This document shows, piece after piece, positions 25,590-33,700 of a stretch of DNA of 46,397 bases. Source of the stretch: Planktothrix serta PCC 8927 (GTDB lineage: Bacteria; Cyanobacteriota; Cyanobacteriia; Cyanobacteriales; Microcoleaceae); contig NZ_LR734886.1 of NCBI RefSeq assembly GCF_900010725.2, positions 10,295 through 56,691 on the forward strand, in the 5' to 3' direction. Below the pieces are notes generated by a model. The model was not told where the DNA came from and searched no databases. It saw only the letters and a list, made by a program, of their open reading frames with translations. A program made the translations under genes and the position numbers. Every line of letters begins with the position of its first letter. The first letter of the stretch is position 1.

Positions 25590-25677
25590 TAAGTTTAACC
25601 TTCGTTGATGACAATTGACCTAAAGAAATTGTATAATAGAAATTAACCCAAAGCTATCGGTTTAGGTCTTACTTTCC

Positions 25678-26577
25678 TTGAAACATTCTTACCCGCGATT
25701 ATTTCTGGTTGGCTGTCCCCGTTCAGGAACAACGCTATTACAAAGTTTATTAGCAGCCCATTCCCAAATTGCATCTTTTCCTGAATCTCATTTTTTTCGT
25801 TATTTGTTAAGAAATCGTTCAAGTTGGCGGACAAAATTAAGAATTCCGTCCCCTTTATCTCGAAAACGATTTAACCAATTTTTAGCCGAAACAGGTCATC
25901 CCGAATTAGAACGATATTTACCTAAAACAGCCGTGTTTACCTTTCAGTATGTGAAGGGATTTATTCGAGTTTTAGATGAATTAACCCTACAGCAAGGAAA
26001 AACTTTATGGCTAGAAAAAACTCCTGGAAATTTATATTATATTAATTATATTGAAAAACGAGTTGCTGGGGCTAAATTTATTCATTTAGTTCGCAATGGA
26101 GCCGATGTTGTCAGTTCTCTTTATGATGTTACTCATCAATATCCTAATGACTGGAAAGGGGCTTGGGATTTAGACCGTTGTATTCGACAATGGGTTAAAG
26201 ATGTTCGTTTGACGACCCAACATTTACATAAACCTAATCATATTTTAGTTCAATATGAACAACTGATCGAAAATCAACCCTTGATTTTAGCTCAACTTTG
26301 TGATTTTATTGGCGTAGAATATGAACCCGCAATGCTGCAAGATTATCAAAAAGTGGCTGAAAAACTAACATTAGCTTTTGAATCTTGGAAGGTTTCAGTA
26401 CAACAGGGAATTTATAATCCCTCTGATCAAAAATTTCATCAACTGTTTAATGAAGAACAAAAACAATATATTCTTCAAGAACTCTCGGAAGCTAATTTAG
26501 AATTTAGCAATAAATTATCTAAATATAGCAAGGAACAGGGAACGGGGAACAGGGAACAGAAAGAAAAAGAATTATGA
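25678..26577 (+). CDS. Sulfotransferase family protein (1)
   Basis: A 299-residue PAPS-dependent sulfotransferase. The 5'-phosphosulfate loop is FLVGCPRSGTTLLQSLLAAHSQI at about 10-30 and the 3'-phosphate part is KFIHLVRNGADVVSSLYDV. The start is a TTG, as no ATG lies between it and the conserved loop. The last residues are encoded by a 28-bp array of heptamers (GGAACAG type, 26532-26559), so the C-terminus seems to have been altered by repeat insertion. The stop overlaps the start of the next sulfotransferase gene (ATGA). It probably sulfates a glycan made by the neighbouring transferases (inference). Confidence 0.85.
   Translation: MKHSYPRLFLVGCPRSGTTLLQSLLAAHSQIASFPESHFFRYLLRNRSSWRTKLRIPSPLSRKRFNQFLAETGHPELERYLPKTAVFTFQYVKGFIRVLDELTLQQGKTLWLEKTPGNLYYINYIEKRVAGAKFIHLVRNGADVVSSLYDVTHQYPNDWKGAWDLDRCIRQWVKDVRLTTQHLHKPNHILVQYEQLIENQPLILAQLCDFIGVEYEPAMLQDYQKVAEKLTLAFESWKVSVQQGIYNPSDQKFHQLFNEEQKQYILQELSEANLEFSNKLSKYSKEQGTGNREQKEKEL
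26532..26559. repeat. GGAACAG heptamer array inside a coding region
   Basis: Four 7-bp units (GGAACAG, GGAACGG, GGAACAG, GGAACAG) run in tandem. This is the reverse complement of the TGTTCCC family at 166-193. At 28 bp it is not a multiple of three, so insertion or a change in copy number would shift the frame of the sulfotransferase C-terminus. Confidence 0.75.
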
Positions 26578-27341
26578 ATCTCGTGAATAAAAAAAACATT
26601 TTTTCTAATTTTAAAACCTATGGGAAGTATCTCTGGAATCGTCCATTATTACCCGAAAAACGATTTGTTATTTTTGGTCGAGGTCGTTCAGGAAGTACCT
26701 TATTAGTCAGTTTATTAAATACCCATAGTCAGATTTACTGTGATGGAGAAATTTTGCATGATTGGGTATCCTTTCCTCGTTTACAGATTAATGTTTGTGC
26801 TTCTCGTTGTCAACGTCCTGTTTATGGGTTCAAATTATTGAGCTATCAGATGAGAGATATTCAACCGATTATCAATTCCACTCAATTTTTAACTAATTTA
26901 TATCAACATGGCTACCAAATTATTTATCTTCGTCGTCGAAATCTCCTGACTCATGCTTTTTCTAATATTAACGCCAGACAACAAAAATTTCATCATCAAT
27001 CCAGTCAAGGAACAATTCAAAATCATAAAATTTATGTTGATTATCAAACCTTAATAAACTGGATTGAACACAGTGAACAATTAGAACAGTATGAACATAA
27101 AATCATTCAAAATTTACCTTGTTTATCCTTAATTTATGAAGATCATTTATTAACTCCAGAGTCACAGCAAAAAACAGCCGATCAAATTTTTAATTGGCTA
27201 GACCTTCCCCCAGAATCAGTAACGACTAACTTCGTTAAACTCATGCCTTCTGATTTATCCAAACGCATTGTAAACTATGAGGAATTAGTCACAAAACTGC
27301 AACAAACGCGATATGCAAGATTCCTTGAAAACCCGAATTAA
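26574..27341 (+). CDS. Sulfotransferase family protein (2), Stf0-like
   Basis: A 255-residue sulfotransferase-fold protein. The PAPS-binding loop is FVIFGRGRSGSTLLVSLLNTHSQIYCDGEIL at about 31-61, as in the Stf0-like group. The later part is YLRRRNLLTHAFSNINAR, where the basic residues suit 3'-phosphate binding. It overlaps the first sulfotransferase gene by 4 bp (ATGA), so the two are translationally coupled. Their sequences differ a lot, so they may act on different positions of the same glycan; this is an inference. Confidence 0.82.
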   Translation: MNLVNKKNIFSNFKTYGKYLWNRPLLPEKRFVIFGRGRSGSTLLVSLLNTHSQIYCDGEILHDWVSFPRLQINVCASRCQRPVYGFKLLSYQMRDIQPIINSTQFLTNLYQHGYQIIYLRRRNLLTHAFSNINARQQKFHHQSSQGTIQNHKIYVDYQTLINWIEHSEQLEQYEHKIIQNLPCLSLIYEDHLLTPESQQKTADQIFNWLDLPPESVTTNFVKLMPSDLSKRIVNYEELVTKLQQTRYARFLENPN

Positions 27342-27469
27342 TGGGACTCCCTAGCCTTAACGTAGGGAAAACCGAATCAAAGCTGTAGGGGGATTACGTT
27401 TATTGAGGTTAGGCGATCGCACACAATCATAAACAACAACCATAATTTTATAGATAACCTCACATACCT

Positions 27470-29449
27470 ATGACTGTACTTGAACAGGGAACGATTACCA
27501 TCCATACCGAGAATATCTTCCCGATTATCAAAAAATCCCTCTACACCGACCATGAAGTCTTCCTGCGGGAACTCGTTTCCAACGCCGTTGACGCCATTGC
27601 TAAACTCAATATGGTGTCCCGGTCTGGGGAATACTCCGGGGATATTGGCGAACCCGAAATCACCATCACCGTTGATAAAGACAACAAAACCCTCTCCATC
27701 ACCGATAATGGCATCGGGATGACCGCCGACGAGGTGAAAAAATACATTAACCAAGTCGCCTTTTCCAGCGCCGAAGAATTCATCGAAAAATATAAAGCCA
27801 GCAGCAACGATGCCATTATTGGCCACTTTGGCTTAGGCTTCTACTCCTCCTTCATGGTCGCCCGTCAAGTCGAAATTGATACCCTTTCCTACAAAGAAGG
27901 TGCCCAAGCTGTTCACTGGACGTGCGATGGTTCTCCGATATTTCAACTCGAAGACTCTGGCCGTATTCAACGGGGAACAACCATCACCCTAACTTTGATG
28001 GATGAGGAAATCGAATATACTGAACCCTCCCGCATCCGTCAATTAATTAAAACCTATTGTGATTTTATGCCCGTCCCGATTAAATTGGACGGCGAAACCA
28101 TCAACCGCCAAAAAGCACCTTGGCGGGAATCTCCTAATAATTTAACCCAAGAAGATTATTTAGAACTTTATCGCTATCTCTATCCTTTCCAAGAAGAACC
28201 CCTGTTATGGGTGCATCTGAATACCGACTATCCTTTTATTGTGAATGGGATTCTCTATTTTCCCAAACTCAAACCCGATGTTGATGTTACCCAAGGGAAT
28301 ATTAAACTGTTCTGTAATCAAGTCTTTGTCAGTGACCACTGCGAAGATATTATCCCCAAATTCTTGATGCCTTTACGGGGGGTTATTGATAGTACCGATA
28401 TTCCCCTGAATATTTCCCGCAGCGCCCTACAAACCAACCGCACTGTCCGTAAAATTGCCGACTATGTGGCGAAAAAAGTCGCAGACCGTCTCAAAGAATT
28501 ATATCGGGATAATCGCAAAGAATATATTCGCTGTTGGCAAGATATCGGTACTTTTGTCAAGTTCGGTTCCCTCAACGATGATAAGTTTAAAAAGCAAGTT
28601 GAGGATATTCTAATTTACCGGACAACCTACACCCCTGAACCTGTTAATAACGAAGAAAAAGCTGTTGAGGTGCAGGTACAAACGGAAGAAGGAGATGTTT
28701 GGCAGGAGGTAGCTTCCCAAACCCCTGAAAATACCGATGAAAAAGGTCGTTATTACAGCACTTTAAGCGAGTATCTCGAACGCAACCAAAAACGCCATGA
28801 AAATCGGGTATTTTATTGTACCGATGAAACAACTCAAGCCACCTATATCCAGTTACACACTAGCCAAGGGTTAGAAGTGTTGTTCTTGGATTCCTTTATT
28901 GATAGTCATTTTATTAGTTTCCTAGAACGGGAACATACCGAGGTTAAATTCTCGCGGGTCGATGCGGAACTCGATGACAATTTAATTGATCAAGATAACA
29001 ATAGCGAAATTGTTGATCCTAAAACTAATAAAACCCGCAGTGAACTAATTAAAGACCTGTTTACCGCAGCCTTGAACAAGCCAAAATTAACGATTCGTAC
29101 TGAATCCTTGAAATCGGAAAATACACCGCCAGCAATGGTATTATTACCCGAATTTATGCGACGGTTACAGGATATGACAGCCTTAATACAGCAACAAAAG
29201 GCGGAATTTCCCGAAGAACATATTCTGTTAATTAATACCGCCCATCCGTTGATTCAGAATTTAGTTAATTTGAGTCAAGGAGTAATTATTCAAGAGGGCG
29301 GCGAGTCTCCTTCGGCGGAGTTAGCGAATATGATTTGTCATCATGTCTATGATTTAGCGTTAATTGCTCAAAAAGGCTTTGATGCTGAGGGAATGAAGGA
29401 CTTTGTAGAACGTTCTAACCACGTCTTAACCCGGTTAACCACCCATTAA
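27470..29449 (+). CDS. htpG: Chaperone HtpG (Hsp90)
   Basis: A 659-residue bacterial Hsp90. The N-terminal ATPase domain shows FLRELVSNAVDAIAKL (with the catalytic Glu), DNGIGMTADEV and GHFGLGFYSSFMV (lid and nucleotide loops). The middle domain has DIPLNISRSALQTN with the conserved Arg. A C-terminal dimerisation part follows. The length fits the cyanobacterial form. No CIRCE-type operator is evident in the 128-bp leader, which holds an HIP1 octamer and a CCCTA/TAGGG hairpin at about 27348-27366, probably a terminator of the sulfotransferase genes. Confidence 0.96.
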   Translation: MTVLEQGTITIHTENIFPIIKKSLYTDHEVFLRELVSNAVDAIAKLNMVSRSGEYSGDIGEPEITITVDKDNKTLSITDNGIGMTADEVKKYINQVAFSSAEEFIEKYKASSNDAIIGHFGLGFYSSFMVARQVEIDTLSYKEGAQAVHWTCDGSPIFQLEDSGRIQRGTTITLTLMDEEIEYTEPSRIRQLIKTYCDFMPVPIKLDGETINRQKAPWRESPNNLTQEDYLELYRYLYPFQEEPLLWVHLNTDYPFIVNGILYFPKLKPDVDVTQGNIKLFCNQVFVSDHCEDIIPKFLMPLRGVIDSTDIPLNISRSALQTNRTVRKIADYVAKKVADRLKELYRDNRKEYIRCWQDIGTFVKFGSLNDDKFKKQVEDILIYRTTYTPEPVNNEEKAVEVQVQTEEGDVWQEVASQTPENTDEKGRYYSTLSEYLERNQKRHENRVFYCTDETTQATYIQLHTSQGLEVLFLDSFIDSHFISFLEREHTEVKFSRVDAELDDNLIDQDNNSEIVDPKTNKTRSELIKDLFTAALNKPKLTIRTESLKSENTPPAMVLLPEFMRRLQDMTALIQQQKAEFPEEHILLINTAHPLIQNLVNLSQGVIIQEGGESPSAELANMICHHVYDLALIAQKGFDAEGMKDFVERSNHVLTRLTTH

Positions 29450-29500
29450 GATGACAGTAAAAACCCTGATCGCATTTGAGTAATAATCAACAATTAAACC

Positions 29501-29646
29501 GTAGGGGCGGGTTCCGAGACCCGCTTTAATAATCAGTAATTATCTCCCTAAACCCGCCCTCTATTCTTAGGCGATCGCATTTAAGAGGGGCGGGTTTAGT
29601 TAGATTATTGCTCAGAATTGAAGATAATTACAGAACCCGCCCCTAC
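29501..29646. repeat. 146-bp palindromic element, copy 1
   Basis: The ends GTAGGGGCGGGTTC (29501-29514) and GAACCCGCCCCTAC (29633-29646) are perfect 14-bp inverted repeats. Inside are further nested inverted blocks (TAATTATCT with AGATAATTA; AAACCCGCCC with GGGCGGGTTT) around an HIP1 octamer at 29571-29578. The whole can fold as one long hairpin. No coding potential. Confidence 0.8.
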
Positions 29647-29679
29647 ATTTTGTTGTGGAAAAAAATCAACAATTAAACC

Positions 29680-29825
29680 GTAGGGGCGGGTTCCGAGACG
29701 AGCTTTAATGATTAGTAATTATCTCCCTAAACCCGCCCTCTATTCTCAGGCGATCGCATTTTAGAGGGGCGGGTTTAGTTAGATTCTTGATCAGAAATGA
29801 AGATAATTACAGAACCCACCCCTAC
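29680..29825. repeat. 146-bp palindromic element, copy 2
   Basis: A second copy of the element at 29501-29646, offset by 179 bp, including the flanking TCAACAATTAAACC and TTTTGTTGTGGAAAAAA segments. Its right arm has one change (CCCACC for CCCGCC), and the centre again has HIP1 (29750-29757). Together the copies fill most of the 562-bp gap between htpG and rpmB. The rest of the gap holds an 18-bp palindrome with HIP1 at about 29840-29857 and the rpmB promoter. Confidence 0.8.
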
Positions 29826-29942
29826 ATTTTGTTGTGGAAAAAATGCGATCGCATTTTAGATCCGACTTTGAAAACACCCTGCTGGGGGGTTAGGGGGGAT
29901 CTAAAACTCAAGGTAAAATCAAAGGACTTTTCAGCCGACGAG

Positions 29943-29969
29943 TTGATAGGGACGAAAACTCTGTATAAT
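29943..29969 (+). promoter_or_regulatory. Likely rpmB promoter
   Basis: A consensus -10 box TATAAT lies at 29964-29969, 42 bp before the rpmB ATG, with a possible -35 box TTGATA at 29943-29948. The 15-bp spacer is short, so the -35 is less sure than the -10. Confidence 0.5.
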
Positions 29970-30011
29970 AAAGGTTTGGACTTTTGAGAAAATACTAAAC
30001 TGGAGTTAACC

Positions 30012-30248
30012 ATGTCTCGGATTTGTCAGTTAACGGGAAAGAAAGCCAACAACGGGATGGCTGTGTCTCACTCCCACCGTCGTACCCACAAGTTACAAGA
30101 AGCGAATTTACAGTGGAAACGGATTTGGTGGCCCCAAGGTAAACGCTGGGTTAGATTGAAACTTTCTACAAAAGCAATTAAAACCATTGATAGCAAAGGC
30201 TTACAAGCAATGGCGAAGAAAGCCGGAATTGATTTGAATAAATTTTAA
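30012..30248 (+). CDS. rpmB: 50S ribosomal protein L28
   Basis: A 78-residue L28 of the large ribosomal subunit: [39 protein letters not shown], then [29 protein letters not shown]. The length and basic character are as expected. The first Cys (CQLTGKK) is present without the second zinc-ligand pair found in some L28. It is a single-gene unit, with its own promoter upstream and a strong terminator 33 bp downstream. Confidence 0.97.
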   Translation: MSRICQLTGKKANNGMAVSHSHRRTHKLQEANLQWKRIWWPQGKRWVRLKLSTKAIKTIDSKGLQAMAKKAGIDLNKF

Positions 30249-30280
30249 ATGTGGGCGAATAACAGCCATGATTTTCTTAA

Positions 30281-30310
30281 CCCCCCTACAATATAGGGGG
30301 GCTATTTTTT
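30281..30310 (+). terminator. Rho-independent terminator of rpmB
   Basis: The 8-bp stem CCCCCCTA (30281-30288) with TAGGGGGG (30294-30301) and a 5-nt loop is followed by CTATTTTTT (30302-30310). Between here and the hpsA start (30739) no convincing gene is seen. That 430-bp stretch carries small hairpins (for example AGCCC/GGGCT near 30450 and GTAGGGA/TTCCTAC near 30575) and may be a long hpsA leader. Confidence 0.85.
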
Positions 30311-30738
30311 GCCGGATCTTAATTTTTGGCTTCTGCGATCGCTTTTCAGAAAAATTTGGGCATTCTAGGAGTAGAGGAGAGTCCCTAAACTGTATCCCTT
30401 ACAGTGGGGGGTGTGATAGTAAACACAATAAAGCGGTGATGTGTCACAGCCCAGAACAGGGCTAAAAAGGTTATTTAATAAAAGGGTCAGCATCTCAAGA
30501 ACGTGTAAAATTGAACTCTAAAAAACCCGTATTTTTACCAGGGCCAGTTTAGGGGGAGGAATGCTACAACTAAAGGTAGGGAGTTTTTTCCTACTTAATA
30601 AATTTTTATCAGTTCACAATTTTACTTAAATTGGGTTCGGGGTCAAACGCCTCGACACTCTCAGGCAACTGTTAAATTTTAAATCGATTATTCATTAGCC
30701 AGCACAACCATTCAAATAAAAAGGTTAGGTAGGCATCT

Positions 30739-33700
30739 ATGTCACAACGTCACAACAACAAACTCGATCACGGATTTCGCGGATTTCGCGGATTTGTTTT
30801 CTTTTATCATCTGATTCTGTCTCTATTGCGTTCGATCCGAATGGTTTTCCAACGGCTCACACGGGAGACGATGCGATCGCTTTTGCGAGTTTGGATGAGG
30901 ATAAATCGTCATGACCGTTATGGTCGGGCGGGGTTTGTGTTGCCAACGGTGGTGATGGTGATTTTAGTGGTCGTATTACTCAGTATAACGATCATGTTGC
31001 GGTCAATGGATCGAGCACAAAATGCTCAGTTTGTCAGGGCGAGTAAAGCAGCGTTACAAGCTGCTACACCCGCAGTTGATCGGGCTAACGCAAAGATTAA
31101 AGAGTTATTATTGAATGAAACTGATAAGGATATTTCGGAAGAAGCGTTATATAAAAAGTTAACTTCTTTACAAACTACTAATAACGATAAATATACATTT
31201 GGAGATGAACAGGTTCTTCAGGTTAAATTTGACCTTGATAATAACGGTACTATTCAACCTAATGGTAGTGCTACCGTAACCGACCCAGACCAAAAAGGTT
31301 TGCTCGTCACTCCAGACGAAGATTTTGACGATAACGAACAAATTAACACTGCCTGGAGATTTCCAGTAGATACTGATAACAATGGTAAATATGACAGTTT
31401 CATTTTATATGGAATCTTTTTTAGAAAGGGTAATGCGGATTACAGCACAAAAAGAAGTTATTTAGATGCCAGAGCAGAACCGATAACATTAGGTAAAAGT
31501 GATCCCAAATGTGATTTTGCTAAAGGTAAAGGCGGAATTCAAAAACCATTTTTTGTCTATACTGTGACTGTGCCGATCAAAAATTTAGGTACTCTTGATC
31601 CGGCTAAATATCAAACTTATAATGGAACACCGAGCTATTCAGCCTTAGAATATCAACAAGACTGGACGCAATATTTTCTCAGTGCTGTAGAGTATGAGAA
31701 CGACTTGGAACTGGCTCCTGCTCCTGAATTTAACTTTAATGGGGGCTTATCAACACAAGGAAACTTAATCATTTCACCTTCTGCTGATACTCCTCAGCCT
31801 TTAAGAATTTATCAAGTTAGTGCTAAAGCTTCCTGTTATTACAATGAAGATTTAGCAAAACTGAAGGTTTCAGGAAATGTTATTAATGGTAATGTTGATA
31901 AAACTCTGCGAAAAGATGTTACTATCCACCAAATAAACGGTACTAATGATGTAATAGCGGGCACAATTTCTACTACCAATGAATCCTTAAATGAAGGAGA
32001 TGCTGGAGTCACGAAAGGATTAACTAATGATGGGGCGTACCGAGAAAGATTAATTGCTTTAGTTAAATGGCAAACCCAAAGTGCTGAAACGCAAGATCCA
32101 ACCTCTGTTAATGTGGAAGTAAATCGGCGGATGGCAGAAGATCCGAATTTGACCCGTTTAGATGTTCGGGAAGAGGAACTGAATAAATATTTTAAAGCTC
32201 GGCTGCGGAAAGTTCCCTTTGCAGAAGTTGGAATTACAGATGATCCCTTAGCAGGTTATGGCTTACCTCCTAACGGAGTAAACCCTTTAGTTGTAGACGC
32301 AGGAGATAAGGAAACCCTACGTCCCCCCGATGCCTGGACTCTAATTAGTGACAACGTGACAAAGGTTAAACTCAAACTGAATCAGCTTGAAGCCACAAAC
32401 CCAACGAATAAGGCAAAAGGCACAGAAACCTATTTAGGGGATCGAGTTTTAGCCGGAAATAACTTACCTTCTCTGATGTTGAATGCTGTTAAAAAATGGG
32501 TACCTGCTGAAGAAACGCGCGGTACTACTGATACCTGGAAAGATGATAATAGCCCTCGAACTCGCACCACCCAGAGTAAACAAATTGCATCGGCGGGAGA
32601 TTTGAAGCGGGATGGCTATTGGGAAAAAACTGCTGCGAAAAAACCTCTTTCAATTTTTGATGGTGTTGGTGGTTTAAGAGTAGTCACAGGTGCAGGAATT
32701 TATGATCGAACTAATTCCTTCTTACCTCCTCCTAGCTGGAATGGATCACCAACCTACAACGATCCAGTCACAACAGCCACAGAAACGTTCCCCATTGTTT
32801 GGCCAGATACAATGCCCATGTCTCCGGGTGTAGGTTCACAGGTTTATGACAACACGGGCTTATATAATGCCGATGGTTCTCCGAAGACTCCCTTTACTCC
32901 ATCGTCTGCACTTTGGGTTCCTTTCACTGCTGCAAAATCCCAAGGGGATCTGCGGATGCGGGCAACGGCTGTTTATCATTATGCTAACAATGCGTTTAAC
33001 CCTCCAACGGACTTAACACAAACACCCATTGCTTGTGTTAGCAGTTACTACGATCCAACTAATGTGTTAACGGCTGCAAATACAGCAGCAGCGATTTCCG
33101 GTGAAGATAATGTGCCTAAATCAAATAACGGTAAAGTTTATGGCCCCCCAACCACAGCACGACCAGGAGCCGCAACCTACGATACCACAACGAAACTATT
33201 TTCAGGAACAACTCTTTTAGGAGAACTCGCCAAACAAGCTAATTATGTTTTTCCTGATGGTCGTTTTGTGAATGAACCCCTACGGAATGCGTTGAAGAAA
33301 GCTGATGCTAACCGAACTTTATCAGAACAATCTGCCGTAGATACCGCTATGTGCGCCCTGGGCATTATGGGAAGTCCCCTGGTTAGTCTGGGAACAGCGC
33401 CGACGAGTTTACCCGATAATGCGATTAAGGAAGTCGCTTTTCTGAACGCCAGAGAAATCAAGGCAGTGGATAAAGATGATCCAGCAACAACAGTTGATGA
33501 AACCTTCACCCTCAGTAGTCCGTTGGAAGATGATGATCAAGCGGCCAATTTAGACACAAAATATCAACTCCCCTTAGAAGACCGCTTTCCTTTGGAAATT
33601 CGGGCGACTCAGATTGATTTAAACCTGTTGCGAACCAATACCATTGCATACTCCGAAACACCCGTATTACAATACCTGGAAACTGGCAACAAGGACTATA

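Noticed and set aside
27377-27826. Minus-strand frame of 149 codons over the start of htpG
   Set aside because: It is antisense to a strongly conserved region of htpG, which explains its length.
29787-30013. Open frames on both strands before rpmB
   Set aside because: They lie in the palindromic repeat and promoter region and have no protein-like content.
30268-30465. 65-codon plus-strand frame after rpmB
   Set aside because: It starts before the rpmB terminator hairpin and translates it; no recognisable domain.
30311-30738. Possible riboswitch in the long hpsA leader
   Set aside because: Several small hairpins exist, but I could not match a known riboswitch consensus such as c-di-GMP or cobalamin by eye.
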